The translations under genes were made by a program, and so were the position numbers. Shown here piece after piece: positions 35,857 through 46,579 of a stretch of 64,000 bases of DNA. Each line of letters opens with the position of its first letter. The stretch's first letter is position 1. Source of the stretch: Campylobacter magnus (lineage in GTDB: Bacteria; Campylobacterota; Campylobacteria; Campylobacterales; Campylobacteraceae); NCBI RefSeq assembly GCF_028649595.1, contig NZ_JAQSLK010000003.1, positions 143,990 to 207,989 on the forward strand. Reading direction: 5' to 3'. The notes below the pieces were generated by a model. The model ran no database searches. It saw only the letters and a program-made list of their open reading frames with translations, and was not told the DNA's origin.

Positions 35857-37224
35857 TTATTCTTGCGGGTAGCTCTCGCAGGTGTTTTTTTGCTCCGCAA
35901 TCCGTTGGTTAGCTACTTCTTGGCTGATTTTATACGCGCAAAATTTTGGCCCACACATTGAGCAAAACTTAGCTTCTTTAAAGCCTTCTTCTGGCAAGCT
36001 CTCATCGTGAAGCTCGCGGGCTTTATCAGGGTCAAGTGCTAGCTCAAACTGCTCGTTCCATCTAAAATTCCACCTAGCATCGCTCATTTTGTGATCTCTC
36101 TCAATAGCACCTGGGCGTTTTAGAGCCACATCTGCGCTGTGAGCGGCGATTTTGTGAGCGATTATACCGTCTCTTACATCTGCTGCGTTTGGCAGACCTA
36201 AATGCTCTTTTGGCGTTACATAGCAAAGCATGCTAGCACCATGATATGCTGCCATTGTTGCACCTATCGCGCTTGTTATATGATCGTATCCTGCACCGAT
36301 ATCAGTTGGCAAAGGCCCCAAAATATAAAAAGGCGCATCATCGCAAAGACGCTGTTCTTCTTTCATGTTAAACTCAATTTGATCAAAAGGTATGTGACCT
36401 GGACCTTCTATCATTACTTGGACATTTTTCTCTCTTGCTCTTCTACCAAGGCGACCAAGCTCTGCAAGCTCGGCAAGTTGCGCCTCATCGCTAGCATCAG
36501 CTAGGCAGCCTGGGCGAAGACTATCACCAAGGCTGAGTGCGACATCGTATTTTGCGCAGATATCGCAGATTTTATCAAAGGCTTCGTAAAAGGGATTTTG
36601 TTTATGATGCTTCATCATCCACGCAGCCATGAGAGAGCCACCACGGCTTACTATTCCCATTTTGCGCTTGCCCACATAAGGCATGAACTCTAAAAGCATT
36701 CCAGCATGTATTGTAAAGTAGCTCACGCCTTGTTTTGCTTGCTTTTCTAGGCAATCAAGCATGATTTCTAAGGTGAGATTTTCCATATCGCCGATATCGT
36801 GGATTATTTGATACATAGGCACGGTGCCGATAGGCACAGAACTTGCTTTTATGATACCTTGGCGGATTTGGTCTAAATCTCCACCGGTGCTTAGATCCAT
36901 AACAGTATCAGCACCGTACTTTAAGCAGACATTAAGCTTTTCTATCTCTTCTTCAAGACCGCTTGTAAGTGCGCTAGATCCTATGTTTGCGTTGATTTTG
37001 GTTTTTAGGCTTCTGCCTATGCCCATAGGCACCAAGTTTGTGTGGTTTATGTTTGCTGGGATGATGATTTTGCCCTCTGCGACTTGCTGTCTAATAAACT
37101 CAGGCTCAAGTAGTTCAGTTCTAGCGACAAATTCCATCTCAGGTGTGATTATACCTTGCTTTGCGTAGTATAGTTGTGTGGGTGTAGCATGATTTTCTCG
37201 CTCTTTACACCAGTTTGTGCGCAT
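35857..37224 (-). CDS. thiC: Phosphomethylpyrimidine synthase
   Basis: ThiC rearranges aminoimidazole ribotide to HMP-P in thiamine synthesis, a non-canonical radical-SAM reaction. The 455-aa enzyme is of the short class without the N-terminal extension; the [4Fe-4S] motif CSMCGPKFC is at 421-429, preceded by EEGFKEAKF. Other motifs include [16 protein letters not shown], and [19 protein letters not shown] precedes the ATG. No TPP riboswitch is recognisable upstream. Confidence 0.97.
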   Translation of the reverse strand: MRTNWCKERENHATPTQLYYAKQGIITPEMEFVARTELLEPEFIRQQVAEGKIIIPANINHTNLVPMGIGRSLKTKINANIGSSALTSGLEEEIEKLNVCLKYGADTVMDLSTGGDLDQIRQGIIKASSVPIGTVPMYQIIHDIGDMENLTLEIMLDCLEKQAKQGVSYFTIHAGMLLEFMPYVGKRKMGIVSRGGSLMAAWMMKHHKQNPFYEAFDKICDICAKYDVALSLGDSLRPGCLADASDEAQLAELAELGRLGRRAREKNVQVMIEGPGHIPFDQIEFNMKEEQRLCDDAPFYILGPLPTDIGAGYDHITSAIGATMAAYHGASMLCYVTPKEHLGLPNAADVRDGIIAHKIAAHSADVALKRPGAIERDHKMSDARWNFRWNEQFELALDPDKARELHDESLPEEGFKEAKFCSMCGPKFCAYKISQEVANQRIAEQKNTCESYPQE

Positions 37225-37257
37225 TTTTACATCCTTTTTGTGTTTTTAAAAAGTGCA

Positions 37258-37263
37258 ATTCTA
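37258..37263 (-). promoter_or_regulatory. Possible -10 box of thiC
   Basis: TAGAAT on the minus strand, 34 bases before the thiC ATG; it would give a leader of about 25 bases, too short for a riboswitch. Confidence 0.4.
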
Positions 37264-37307
37264 TCCTATTTTTTTAAATTCATTAAAAATTTTAAAAAAT
37301 ACTTGAT

Positions 37308-37377
37308 CTAGCTTTGAGCCGGTGATTGATTATATAGTATCTAAATAATCTAAAAATAACAATGATTTAGATACTAT
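37308..37377. other. 28-base exact match to carB next to a 13-bp inverted repeat
   Basis: Positions 37308-37335 are identical to carB positions 43065-43092 (28 of 28, ending at TTGATTATAT). Directly overlapping is an inverted repeat with arms ATAGTATCTAAAT (37334-37346) and its complement (37365-37377). The rest of the 490-base thiC-fabZ gap shows only AT-rich sequence, a possible gene remnant (37415-37546) and one palindromic element. Confidence 0.8.
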
Positions 37378-37414
37378 GTTTTATAAAATGCTAAGCATTT
37401 TTATCAAAATACCC

Positions 37415-37546
37415 CTGTGCCCTCAGCTAATATATAAAAAATTCCAAGCAAGGCAAATATCTTTAAAAATGCTGTGCTGGGGAATTCTAGAATTTTGTTT
37501 CTTTGGCAAAAAGCGCATCAAGCTTTGTTGGCATTACATCATTTTC
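37415..37546 (-). pseudogene. Possible gene remnant interrupted by a palindromic element
   Basis: On the minus strand an open stretch reads FLLVENDVMPTKLDALFAKE, then TKF and a TAG inside the element TTCTAGAATTCC. After the element another frame reads STAFLKIFALLGIFYILAEG, TGVF and a TGA, which looks like a membrane-protein C-terminus. This may be the tail of a decayed membrane-protein gene with an inserted element. No family was recognised. Confidence 0.3.
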
Positions 37547-37718
37547 TACTAATAAAAATTAAAATTAGCTCAAAAATGTAAGTTTATTTTAAGAAATATA
37601 TTTTCTAGCAAAATTGCTAAACTAGTAAAATTGCTAAAAAACTTTTTAAATAAGCATATTTTAACATTGATTTAGCTAGAATTGCGAGATTTTTTTATAG
37701 ATTTTTTAAGGACAAATA

Positions 37719-38156
37719 ATGCTAGATGTTATGCAAATTCAAGAAATTTTGCCACATAGATTTCCTTTTTTGCTCATTGATAGAGTAACTGAAATTGACG
37801 CTGGCAAGAGTATTAAGGCTTACAAAAATATCACCATAGGCGAACAGATTTTTCAGGGGCATTTTCCAGGGCATCCCATATATCCAGGCGTGATGATTAT
37901 TGAAGGTCTTGCGCAAGCTGGTGGCGTGCTAGCTTTTAAAAGCGATGAGGGCATGGATATAAGCACTAAAGTTGTATATTTTACTAGCATTGATGAGACA
38001 AAGTTTCGCTCTCCGGTTCGTCCAGGAGATCGCTTAGACTATGAAATAGAAGTGCTAAAGCACCGTGGTTCTATGTGGGTGATGAGCGCAAAGGCTTATG
38101 TAGATGGCAAACTATGCTGTGAAAGCAAACTAAGTGCGATGCTGGTGGATAAATAA
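37719..38156 (+). CDS. fabZ: 3-hydroxyacyl-ACP dehydratase FabZ
   Basis: FabZ dehydrates 3-hydroxyacyl-ACP in fatty acid elongation. The 145-aa hotdog protein has the catalytic His48 in [16 protein letters not shown] and Glu62 in [13 protein letters not shown] precedes the ATG. It overlaps lpxA by one base (TAATG), and this gene order continues with clpX, mreB, mreC and carB as in C. jejuni. Confidence 0.97.
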   Translation: MLDVMQIQEILPHRFPFLLIDRVTEIDAGKSIKAYKNITIGEQIFQGHFPGHPIYPGVMIIEGLAQAGGVLAFKSDEGMDISTKVVYFTSIDETKFRSPVRPGDRLDYEIEVLKHRGSMWVMSAKAYVDGKLCCESKLSAMLVDK

Positions 38157-38941
38157 TGATAAGCGATAAAGCAATAGTAGAAAAGGGCGCAAAGCTAGGC
38201 TCTGGCGTAGTTATAGAACCTTTTGCTTATGTGGGCTCTGGTGTTGAGCTAGGTGATAACTGCGTGGTAAAATCAGGCGCAAAGCTTGTAGGAAATACCA
38301 AAATCGGCGAAAACTCCAAAATCTATAGCTACGCTATAATAGGCGAAGGCTGTCAGGATATAGGGCACAAACCAAGTGGGGCTGAGAGCGTGATAATCGG
38401 CAAAAACTCTGTTATAAGAGAGTTTGCTACTATTAACTCAGGCACTTTTAAAAACGAACACTGCGATGGTAGCACGAAAATTGGCGATAATGCCTTTATA
38501 ATGGCGTATTGCCATATAGCCCATGACTGTAAAGTGGGGAATAATATAATTTTTGCAAATAACGCAACTTTGGCTGGGCATGTAGAAATAGGCGATTTTA
38601 CCGTTGTTGGTGGGCTTACGCCTATTCATCAGTTCGTGCGTATAGGCGAGGGCTGCATGATAGCAGGTGCTAGTGGCGTGAGTCAAGATATAGTGCCTTT
38701 TTGCCTAGCTGAGGGAAATAGAGCCTATATCCGTGGACTAAATGTAGTGGGGCTAAGGCGTAGATTTAATAAAGAAGTAATCGATGAGATTCACAGCGCA
38801 TTTCGCAAGCTACAAAAAGCCCATGATATAAAAGAAATCGCAGCACAGCTAACAAATCATGACTGCGAGCAAGTAAGAAAAATGGCTGAGTTTATACTAA
38901 ATACTACTAGGGGAATTCCTATGCATAAAGGAAAACAATGA
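38156..38941 (+). CDS. lpxA: UDP-N-acetylglucosamine acyltransferase
   Basis: LpxA starts lipid A synthesis. The 261-aa protein is a left-handed beta-helix with hexapeptide repeats (such as [20 protein letters not shown]), the catalytic His region [13 protein letters not shown], and the C-terminal helical part ([11 protein letters not shown]...HSAFRKLQ). It is co-translated between fabZ and clpX, with 4-base overlap to clpX. Confidence 0.97.
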   Translation: MISDKAIVEKGAKLGSGVVIEPFAYVGSGVELGDNCVVKSGAKLVGNTKIGENSKIYSYAIIGEGCQDIGHKPSGAESVIIGKNSVIREFATINSGTFKNEHCDGSTKIGDNAFIMAYCHIAHDCKVGNNIIFANNATLAGHVEIGDFTVVGGLTPIHQFVRIGEGCMIAGASGVSQDIVPFCLAEGNRAYIRGLNVVGLRRRFNKEVIDEIHSAFRKLQKAHDIKEIAAQLTNHDCEQVRKMAEFILNTTRGIPMHKGKQ

Positions 38942-40146
38942 GAAAATGTAGTTTTTGTGGGAATTTTGAAAGTAGCGAAAGAAAATTGCTTACAAATAAT
39001 GATGATAGTGCCTTTATCTGCGAATACTGCGCAAATGCTGCTTTTAGCGCCTTTCATGGCGATGAGAAAAAAGTAGAAACTAGCGAAGATTGCGTAGCTT
39101 TTGATACTATCACACCAAAGGGGCTAAAAGCCGTGCTTGATAACTATGTAATCGGGCAAGAAAGAGCTAAAAAAGTCTTTAGCGTGGGCGTGTATAATCA
39201 CTATAAAAGAATTTTTAAACAAAGCGATGATGATACCGAACTAGCAAAGTCAAATATACTGCTAATAGGCCCAACTGGTTCTGGAAAAACGCTAATGGCG
39301 CAGACTTTGGCTAGATTTTTACATGTGCCTATTGCAATCTGCGATGCTACAAGTTTAACTGAGGCTGGATATGTAGGCGAAGATGTAGAAAACATACTAA
39401 CCAAGCTTTATCAAGCAGCAGGCTGCGATATCAAAAAAGCCGAACAAGGCATAGTTTTTGTTGATGAAATAGATAAAATTGCTAGAATGGGCGAAAACCG
39501 CTCTATCACTCGTGATGTAAGTGGAGAGGGCGTGCAGCAAGCCTTGCTTAAAATCATAGAAGGCAGCAGCGTAAATATCCCGCCAAATGGTGGCAGAAAG
39601 CACCCAAATCAAGAGTTTGTACAAATTGATACTACAAATATTTTGTTTGTTTGTGGTGGGGCTTTTGATGGGCTAAATGAAATAATTGAACGCAGAGTAG
39701 GCAAAAATGTCCTTGGATTTAACCAAAATCGCCGTGGAAAAAAAGAAAGGCAAAATGCTATTTCGCTTGTAGAACCTGATGATTTGGTTCATTTTGGACT
39801 TATCCCTGAGCTAATCGGCAGGCTTCATAGCATAACTACGCTAAATGAAATCACTACTGATGATATGGTGCGTATCCTAACCGAGCCAAAAAATGCTCTA
39901 CTTCGTCAATATGAAAAGCTCTTTGCTATGGATGGAGCGAAGCTGATGTTTGATGATGAGGCTGTGCGTGAGGTAGCAAATCTAGCTATCAAGCGCAAAA
40001 CCGGAGCTCGTGGACTTCGCTCGATTATGGAAGAGATGATGACTGATATAATGTTTGATTTGCCTGAGCTTAATGGATATGAGGTTCACATCTCAAAAGA
40101 TGTAGTGGATAAAAAGGCTGAACCTTTGCTAATAAAGGTCAAATAA
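38938..40146 (+). CDS. clpX: ClpXP protease ATPase subunit ClpX
   Basis: ClpX unfolds substrates and feeds ClpP. The 402-aa protein has the N-terminal zinc domain (Cys4, Cys7, Cys28, Cys31), Walker A GPTGSGKT at about 111-118, [10 protein letters not shown], Walker [12 protein letters not shown], and [17 protein letters not shown] sensor regions. The last 17 bases of the gene region (TGCTAATAAAGGTCAAA) are repeated 50 bases downstream. Confidence 0.97.
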   Translation: MRKCSFCGNFESSERKLLTNNDDSAFICEYCANAAFSAFHGDEKKVETSEDCVAFDTITPKGLKAVLDNYVIGQERAKKVFSVGVYNHYKRIFKQSDDDTELAKSNILLIGPTGSGKTLMAQTLARFLHVPIAICDATSLTEAGYVGEDVENILTKLYQAAGCDIKKAEQGIVFVDEIDKIARMGENRSITRDVSGEGVQQALLKIIEGSSVNIPPNGGRKHPNQEFVQIDTTNILFVCGGAFDGLNEIIERRVGKNVLGFNQNRRGKKERQNAISLVEPDDLVHFGLIPELIGRLHSITTLNEITTDDMVRILTEPKNALLRQYEKLFAMDGAKLMFDDEAVREVANLAIKRKTGARGLRSIMEEMMTDIMFDLPELNGYEVHISKDVVDKKAEPLLIKVK

Positions 40147-40233
40147 ACTGTTAGGAATTCTAGAATTCCCTATAAATGCTAATAAAGGTCAAAAAAAACT
40201 TTTAGGAATTCTAGTAGGAATTCTAGAATTCCC
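40127..40233. repeat. 50-bp tandem duplication of the clpX 3' end with palindromic elements
   Basis: TGCTAATAAAGGTCAAA occurs at 40127-40143 (clpX end) and at 40177-40193, each followed by a TTAGGAATTC element; a further GTAGGAATTCTAGAATTCCC follows. The duplication unit thus carries gene end plus element. Confidence 0.85.
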
Positions 40234-40235
40234 TA

Positions 40236-40241
40236 TATAAT
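40236..40241 (+). promoter_or_regulatory. -10 box for mreB
   Basis: TATAAT directly after the palindromic cluster and 22 bases before the mreB ATG, which has AAGGAG upstream. Confidence 0.5.
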
Positions 40242-40263
40242 TAACAAAATTCAAGGAGAAAAA

Positions 40264-41301
40264 ATGTTTTTAGATAGTTTGGTGGGGCTGTTTTCTAGTG
40301 ACATGGCAATAGACCTTGGAACTGCAAATACCTTGGTGCTAGTAAAAGATAAAGGTATAGTAATAAATGAACCTAGCGTAGTAGCAGTAGAGCGTGGCAA
40401 ATACGGTCAGCAAAAAATCCTAGCTGTGGGTAGAGAAGCAAAAGAAATGGTTGGCAAAACTCACAGTGGCATAGAGGCAATCCGCCCTATGAGAGATGGC
40501 GTGATAGCTGATTTTGATATGACTGAGAAAATGATAAGATATTTTATAGAAAAAACTCACCGCCGCAAAAGCTTTTTGCGTCCTAGAATCATCATCTCAG
40601 TGCCTTATGGCTTAACTCAGGTTGAAAGAAAGGCTGTTAGAGAAAGTGCTCTCTCAGCTGGTGCTAGAGAGGTGTTTTTGATAGAAGAGCCTATGGCAGC
40701 AGCAATAGGCGCAAATCTGCCAGTAATGGAGCCACAAGGCAGCCTTGTAGTAGACATCGGTGGAGGAACTACTGAAATAGGCGTAGTTAGCCTAGGCGGT
40801 CTAGTAATCTCAAAATCAATCCGTGTAGCTGGTGATAAGATAAATGAAACAATAGTAAACTATGTGCGTGAAAAACACAATCTAGTAATCGGCGAGCGCA
40901 CAGGAGAGGATATAAAAATAAAAATTGGTTGTGCAGTCCAGCTACCAAAAGAACTAACTATGAATGTAAAAGGTCGCGATCAAATCACACGCCTACTAAG
41001 TAGCATAGAACTAACTAGCGAGGATGCAAGAGAGGCTATGGAAGAGCCATTAAAAGAAATAGTAGATGCGTTAAAATTTGTCCTTGAGCGTATGACACCT
41101 GATATCGTTGGCGATATATTTAAAAGCGGCGTAGTGCTAACTGGTGGTGGAGCACTCATCCGTGGGCTAGATAAATACATCTCAGATGCTGTAAAACTAC
41201 CAGTATATGTAGCAGACGAACCACTACTAGCAGTAGCAAAGGGCACAGGCAAGGCACTAGAAGAGATTGTACTTTTACAAACACTAACAAATGAAGAGTA
41301 A
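40264..41301 (+). CDS. mreB: Rod-shape determining actin homologue MreB
   Basis: MreB forms membrane-bound filaments that guide lateral wall synthesis. The 345-aa protein has the actin-fold phosphate loops (DLGTANTLV near 17, VVDIGGGTTEIGVVSLGG near 160) and LTGGGALIRGLDKYIS near 290. It overlaps mreC by 11 bases. Confidence 0.97.
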   Translation: MFLDSLVGLFSSDMAIDLGTANTLVLVKDKGIVINEPSVVAVERGKYGQQKILAVGREAKEMVGKTHSGIEAIRPMRDGVIADFDMTEKMIRYFIEKTHRRKSFLRPRIIISVPYGLTQVERKAVRESALSAGAREVFLIEEPMAAAIGANLPVMEPQGSLVVDIGGGTTEIGVVSLGGLVISKSIRVAGDKINETIVNYVREKHNLVIGERTGEDIKIKIGCAVQLPKELTMNVKGRDQITRLLSSIELTSEDAREAMEEPLKEIVDALKFVLERMTPDIVGDIFKSGVVLTGGGALIRGLDKYISDAVKLPVYVADEPLLAVAKGTGKALEEIVLLQTLTNEE

Positions 41302-42037
41302 GTTAAAGTTTTTTTTAGTAATTGGATATATTGTTTTAATTTCATTTTATGCTAGCGATAGTTTAAAAAAATATTTTATAGATGCTACAAATCTTGTAGT
41401 TGGGCAGATTTATTCTATTGCTAGTTTTGTTAAAGATAGCTTTGATGAGCATTTTGCTCAAGTTAGGCTTATAAAAGAACTAAAAGAGCAAAATGAAAAG
41501 CTACAAGAAAAAGCCGCACTTAGCGAAGCTTTTAGCTATGAACTCTCCCAGGTTATGAGGGATATTAACTCAAGCTTTGTGCCAGAATCTAGAAAAGTGC
41601 GAGCCCTGAGCTACGCACAAATTGGCGACCATAGCAAGATTTGGCTAGATTTTAAGGAATTTGATAGCAATAAAATCTATGGACTTTTAAGTGATGGAAA
41701 AACAGCTGGAATTGTAATAAATCAAAATGACCGCCCTTTGGCTGTATTACAAAACGACCAAAAGAGCATGTTCGCAGTCTATATCGGCGAGGAAAAAATC
41801 CCAGGAATCGCTAAGGGTAATGGAAAAAATATAGAAGTAAAATATATAGCAAAATGGCTAACACCACAAGTAGGCGATGAGGTTTATACTAGTGGATTAG
41901 ATGGGATATTTTTTGGAGGAATTGCAGTGGGCAAGGTAGTTGAGCTAATAGACGAGACTATTTACATAACAGCAGTGGTAGAACCGGCGGCGGATGTCAA
42001 AGTCCCATCGTATCTTTATGTAATCACAAAAGGATAA
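41291..42037 (+). CDS. mreC: Rod-shape determining protein MreC
   Basis: The 248-aa protein has one N-terminal membrane helix (about 7-23), a coiled coil (LIKELKEQNEKLQEKAALSE) and the MreC beta-barrel region (VVEPAADVKVPSYLYVITKG at the end). It links MreB to the periplasmic elongasome. mreD is not present behind it: carB follows directly, 4 bases on. Confidence 0.9.
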   Translation: MKSKLKFFLVIGYIVLISFYASDSLKKYFIDATNLVVGQIYSIASFVKDSFDEHFAQVRLIKELKEQNEKLQEKAALSEAFSYELSQVMRDINSSFVPESRKVRALSYAQIGDHSKIWLDFKEFDSNKIYGLLSDGKTAGIVINQNDRPLAVLQNDQKSMFAVYIGEEKIPGIAKGNGKNIEVKYIAKWLTPQVGDEVYTSGLDGIFFGGIAVGKVVELIDETIYITAVVEPAADVKVPSYLYVITKG

Positions 42038-42040
42038 AAA

Positions 42041-45000
42041 ATGGCAAAAAGAAAAGATATAAAAAGCATTTTGTTAATAGGCTCAGGACCTATTGTAATC
42101 GGTCAGGCTTGCGAGTTTGATTATAGTGGTACGCAGGCTGCTAAAACGCTAAAAGAACTAGGATATAGAGTAGTTCTTATAAACTCAAACCCAGCTACAA
42201 TCATGACTGACCCAGACTTTGCTGATGCTACTTATATAGAGCCTATTACTGCTGATGCTATTTCTCGCATTATAAAAAAAGAGCGAGTGGATGCTATTTT
42301 ACCTACTATGGGCGGACAAGTAGCACTTAATGTTGCTATGGAATTATACGAAAAAGGGCTTTTGGGCGATGTGAAGTTTATCGGTGCAAATCCAGAAGCC
42401 ATCAAAAAAGGCGAGGATAGAGTAGAGTTTAAAAAAGCTATGCAAAAAATCGGTATGGATCTGCCAAAATCAGCCTACGCTCATAGCCTTGAAGAAGCCC
42501 TTGGAGCAGCTGATGAAATAGGCTTTCCACTTATAATCAGGGCTAGCTACACTCTTGGTGGTGCAGGTAGCGGCGTAGCGTATAATATGGACGAGTTTAG
42601 AAGTCTAGCTGAGATTGGAATAGAAGCAAGTCCTATAAATGAAATTCTCATTGAAGAGAGCTTGCTAGGCTGGAAAGAATATGAAATGGAGGTTATCAGA
42701 GATCACAAAGATAACTGCATCATTGTCTGTTCTATAGAAAACTTTGATCCTATGGGAATTCATACAGGAGATAGTATCACAGTTGCCCCAGCCCTAACAC
42801 TAACTGATAAAGAATACCAAAGAATGCGTGATGCTTCTTTTGCTATTTTAAGAGAAATAGGCGTGGATACTGGTGGGTCTAATGTGCAGTTTGCAATAAA
42901 CCCAAAAACAGGCCGCATGACTGTAATAGAGATGAATCCACGCGTTAGCCGCAGCTCTGCTCTGGCTAGCAAGGCTACTGGCTATCCTATCGCAAAAGTA
43001 GCTACCATGCTAGCAGTAGGTTACAGCCTAGATGAGATAAAAAACGATATCACAGGCACTCCAGCTAGCTTTGAGCCGGTGATTGATTATATTGTTACTA
43101 AAATTCCTAGATTTACTTTTGAGAAATTCCCTGGGGCAAATCCATATCTTGGCACAGCGATGAAAAGCGTGGGTGAGGTAATGGCAATAGGTGCAACCTT
43201 TAAAGAAAGCGTTCAAAAAGCACTTTGTAGCTTAGAGAAAGACTATTATGGCTTTAATGAGCTAAGTTTAAGCGATGAAGAACTAAGCGTTGGGCTTAGA
43301 AATGGGCATGAAAAAAGAATTCTCTATGTAGCGCAGGCTTTTAGAGCTGGGATGGGCATAGATGAGGTTTGTAGCCTTTGTCATATTGATCCTTGGTTTT
43401 TAAATGAGATTAAAGAGATTGTAGATTTTGAAAAAAATCTAAATATGGATATTTTAAATGACGCAGAGTTACTTCGCAAAGCAAAAATCATGGGCTTTAG
43501 CGATAAAATGATAGCGTATTTTATAAATAAAAATGATGATCTTGGGCTTAGCGAAAATGATATATTCTACGCTAGAACTCGCCTTGGCATAGTAGCGCAG
43601 TATCACGAGGTAGATACTTGTGCTGGTGAGTTTCCTGCGCTCACGCCGTATCTATACAGCAGTGTAGGCGTGGATAATGCTGTGGATAATAGCCAAGGCA
43701 TCAAAGAATTTCAGAGCCTAGAAAAAGCTCTTTTGCCACAATTTGAGCGCAAAAAAGTGCTAATAATCGGTGGTGGCCCAAACCGCATAGGGCAGGGCAT
43801 AGAGTTTGATTATTGTTGTGTTCATGCTAGTTTTGCGCTAAAAGATATGGGTGTCCAGAGCATAATGTATAACTGCAACCCAGAAACTGTAAGCACAGAC
43901 TATGATACTAGCGATAAGCTATACTTTGAGCCGATTTCTTTTGAGCATTTGCGCACGCTAATAGAACACGAAAAACCAGATGGCGTGATAGTACACTTTG
44001 GCGGTCAAACTCCACTAAAATACTCTAAAAAACTAAGCATGGTAGGCGCAAAAATCATAGGCACCAGTGCTCGCATAATAGACATCGCAGAAGATAGAAA
44101 GAAATTTAGCGAGTTTATAAGTAAGCTTGGCATAAAACAGCCTAAAAACGACACAGCTACAAGCGAGGCTGAGGCTATTTCTAAGGCTGAGAAAATCGGC
44201 TATCCAGTGCTAGTGCGCCCTAGCTATGTGCTTGGCGGCAGGGCTATGAGAATAGTAGCAAACCAAAGCGAGCTAGAAGCTTACATGAGCGAGGCTGTAA
44301 AGGTAAGTGGTAGCTCGCCGGTGCTGCTTGATAAGTTTTTACAAGACGCAACTGAACTTGATGTGGACGCTATAAGTGATAGCAAAAATGTATATATAGG
44401 CGCAATTATGGAACACATAGAAGAGGCTGGAATCCACTCAGGTGATAGCGCAAGTATCTTGCCACCACTCTCGCTAAGCCCTGAAATGATAGAAAAAGTG
44501 GAGCGTGCTACCAAAGATATCGCACTAAGCCTTGGCGTGGTGGGGCTAATGAATATCCAGTGGGCGATATATGAAAACGAGCTATATATAATAGAAGTAA
44601 ATCCAAGGGCTAGCCGCACCGTGCCTTTTGTCAGCAAGGCTACTGGTATGCCACTAGCAAAAGTCGCAACACGCGTGATGTATCAAGGCGATTTGTTAGA
44701 GGCTCTTAAATTCTACGATAAATTTGGTGTGGTAACCGAACAAAACGGCATTTACAAAGCAAATACAAAAAGCCATATTTGCGTAAAAGAAAGTGTATTT
44801 CCATTTAACAAAATGCCAGGTGCTGATGTGCTATTAAGCCCTGAGATGAAAAGCACCGGTGAGGTTATGGGGATTAGCAACTCTTTTGAAGCAAGCTTTG
44901 TAAAAAGCCAAGAAGCTGCTAAAAACGCTCTGCCAAGCTCTGGTAAGGTATTTATCAGCCTAGCTGATCACGATAAAGAACAAGGTGCGGTTTTGGCAAA

Positions 45001-45331
45001 GAAATTTAGCGAGCTAGGCTTTGAGATACTAGCTACTGGTGGGACTTTCCGCCATTTTGAAAGCAGGGGAGTTAAGGCGCAAATGGTCTTTAAAATCAGC
45101 GAGGGTCGCCCAAATATAGAAGATAGCATAAGAAACGGCGAAATCGCCCTAGCAATAAACACTAGCGGTCATAAAAGCAAGCAAGGCGACGCTGCTGCTA
45201 TCCGCCAAGCGGTGCTAAAAGCTGGTGTGCCTTATTTTACAAATATGCGCACGGCTATGATTTCAGCAAATGCTATTGCTAGCATTGAGAGCGCAAAAGA
45301 GGTAAAAAGCCTACAAGAATATTTGGGCTAA
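42041..45331 (+). CDS. carB: Carbamoyl-phosphate synthase large subunit
   Basis: CarB makes carbamoyl phosphate for arginine and pyrimidine synthesis. The 1096-aa protein has two ATP-grasp halves: the first from [18 protein letters not shown], with [20 protein letters not shown]; the second from [18 protein letters not shown], with [18 protein letters not shown]; and a C-terminal MGS-like allosteric domain ([16 protein letters not shown]). Codons at 43065-43092 (within SFEPVIDYI) are duplicated exactly in the thiC-fabZ gap. carA is not adjacent. Confidence 0.98.
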   Translation: MAKRKDIKSILLIGSGPIVIGQACEFDYSGTQAAKTLKELGYRVVLINSNPATIMTDPDFADATYIEPITADAISRIIKKERVDAILPTMGGQVALNVAMELYEKGLLGDVKFIGANPEAIKKGEDRVEFKKAMQKIGMDLPKSAYAHSLEEALGAADEIGFPLIIRASYTLGGAGSGVAYNMDEFRSLAEIGIEASPINEILIEESLLGWKEYEMEVIRDHKDNCIIVCSIENFDPMGIHTGDSITVAPALTLTDKEYQRMRDASFAILREIGVDTGGSNVQFAINPKTGRMTVIEMNPRVSRSSALASKATGYPIAKVATMLAVGYSLDEIKNDITGTPASFEPVIDYIVTKIPRFTFEKFPGANPYLGTAMKSVGEVMAIGATFKESVQKALCSLEKDYYGFNELSLSDEELSVGLRNGHEKRILYVAQAFRAGMGIDEVCSLCHIDPWFLNEIKEIVDFEKNLNMDILNDAELLRKAKIMGFSDKMIAYFINKNDDLGLSENDIFYARTRLGIVAQYHEVDTCAGEFPALTPYLYSSVGVDNAVDNSQGIKEFQSLEKALLPQFERKKVLIIGGGPNRIGQGIEFDYCCVHASFALKDMGVQSIMYNCNPETVSTDYDTSDKLYFEPISFEHLRTLIEHEKPDGVIVHFGGQTPLKYSKKLSMVGAKIIGTSARIIDIAEDRKKFSEFISKLGIKQPKNDTATSEAEAISKAEKIGYPVLVRPSYVLGGRAMRIVANQSELEAYMSEAVKVSGSSPVLLDKFLQDATELDVDAISDSKNVYIGAIMEHIEEAGIHSGDSASILPPLSLSPEMIEKVERATKDIALSLGVVGLMNIQWAIYENELYIIEVNPRASRTVPFVSKATGMPLAKVATRVMYQGDLLEALKFYDKFGVVTEQNGIYKANTKSHICVKESVFPFNKMPGADVLLSPEMKSTGEVMGISNSFEASFVKSQEAAKNALPSSGKVFISLADHDKEQGAVLAKKFSELGFEILATGGTFRHFESRGVKAQMVFKISEGRPNIEDSIRNGEIALAINTSGHKSKQGDAAAIRQAVLKAGVPYFTNMRTAMISANAIASIESAKEVKSLQEYLG

Positions 45332-45408
45332 GGCTTGTCTTTTATGGATAAATTATGATAATTTAAGCACTCAAAAGACAGTTTGCTTAGTTTTGCGGTT
45401 ATCTTTTA

Positions 45409-45414
45409 TATAAT
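45409..45414 (+). promoter_or_regulatory. -10 box of the SIMPL gene
   Basis: TATAAT, 42 bases before the ATG at 45457. Confidence 0.45.
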
Positions 45415-45456
45415 AAACACTAATGTAAAAAATGCCGAATTTTTAAGGAAAACAAA

Positions 45457-46146
45457 ATGGTAAAAAATTATTTTTTTCTTAGCATTGCGATTGTTATAGC
45501 TTCTATTGTTTTGGGTGTTAGTGCTATCGTAGCCACGCAGCCAAAAGCTAGCGTGCTAGTGCGTGGACTGGCCCAGTGTGAGGTGGATGCAAACCTTGCT
45601 ATTTGGCGTATGAGCTACTCGCTTGGCAGCAACGAACTAGCCGCTTTACAAAGCGAAATTAACACAAAAAATGCTGTAATCACCGAGTTTTTGCTGGCTC
45701 ATGGGCTAAGCAGTGATGATTTTAGCGTGCTTCCAGCCTCTATTACTGATACAAGTTTAGATATGTATAGTGATAAAAGTCGCATTAGCTACACCTTCAT
45801 TGCCACGGCTACGACGCTAGTGCGAACAAGCAAGATAAAAGAGCTTCAAGCAGCTTTTAAAGACAGCCAGACTCTTATTAGCTCTGGCATTGCGATACAG
45901 CAAGATTTTGACAATAAAATAAACTATGAGTTTACTGCCCTTAATGAAATCAAGCCTGCGATGATAGAAGAAGCTACCAAAAATGCAAGAGAAGTAGCAG
46001 TTAAGTTTGCCAAGGACTCAAATAGCCAGGTTGGCAAAATAAAAAATGCTAGCCAAGGAGTTTTTAGCATAGAAAATGCTAGCGGTGGCTTAGAAGACAA
46101 AAAAAGAGTGCGAGTAGTAACGCAAATAGAATACTTTCTAAAATGA
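45457..46146 (+). CDS. SIMPL (DUF541) domain protein
   Basis: The 229-aa protein has an N-terminal membrane anchor or signal (about 5-26) and a SIMPL domain: VRGLAQCEVDANLAIWRMSYS, then ISYTFIATATTLVRT and the terminal KKRVRVVTQIEYFLK. The domain is found in periplasmic or outer-membrane proteins; bacterial roles are poorly defined. AAGGAAAAC precedes the ATG. It overlaps the next gene by 4 bases. Confidence 0.88.
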   Translation: MVKNYFFLSIAIVIASIVLGVSAIVATQPKASVLVRGLAQCEVDANLAIWRMSYSLGSNELAALQSEINTKNAVITEFLLAHGLSSDDFSVLPASITDTSLDMYSDKSRISYTFIATATTLVRTSKIKELQAAFKDSQTLISSGIAIQQDFDNKINYEFTALNEIKPAMIEEATKNAREVAVKFAKDSNSQVGKIKNASQGVFSIENASGGLEDKKRVRVVTQIEYFLK

Positions 46147-46574
46147 TATATCTAGCCCAGAGCGACACTACAGCAGGGCTTTTAAGCCAAGATAAAGCAA
46201 AACTTAATGTGCTAAAAGGCAGAGCTAAGGACAAGCCTTGTGTGATAACGGTGGCTAGTTTATGCGTTTTAAAGGGCTTTGCTAGGGTGCCAAAGGCGCA
46301 CAAAGCCCTTGTGCGTAGGGCTAAAAAAACGAGCTTTATCTATCCAAACGGGCTTTGTCTGCGCTGTGTAAAAGATGCTAGGCATGCTAAGTTTTTAGCT
46401 AGCTTTGAGGGTGGCTGGGCGTATAGCACCAGTGCTAACGAACACGGCAAAAATTTTGATATAAACTGGGCAAAAAGCGTGGCTGATGAGATTTTTGACG
46501 CTGATATTTTAAGCCAAGGCAAGGGCTCAGCAATCTTTAAACTTGGCAAAAAAAGTATAAAAAAAATTAGATAA
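46143..46574 (+). CDS. Short Sua5/YrdC/YciO-family protein
   Basis: The 143-aa protein starts with the family's SDTTAGLLSQDKAKLNVLKGR block (here split) and continues with KPCVITVAS and SFEGGWAYSTSANEHGK, all reminiscent of TsaC/Sua5, which makes threonylcarbamoyl-AMP for tRNA t6A. It is clearly shorter than TsaC (about 190 residues), so it could be a reduced or side-function member. It follows the SIMPL gene with overlapping codons. Confidence 0.82.
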   Translation: MIYLAQSDTTAGLLSQDKAKLNVLKGRAKDKPCVITVASLCVLKGFARVPKAHKALVRRAKKTSFIYPNGLCLRCVKDARHAKFLASFEGGWAYSTSANEHGKNFDINWAKSVADEIFDADILSQGKGSAIFKLGKKSIKKIR

Positions 46575-46579
46575 ATACT

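Noticed and set aside
37225..37480. TPP riboswitch upstream of thiC
   Set aside because: The conserved CUGAGA and GAUCUGGAUAAUGCCAG-type boxes are absent, and the probable -10 leaves a very short leader.
45336..45380. Hairpin after carB
   Set aside because: Arms of only 8 bases with a 29-base loop; not convincing as a terminator.
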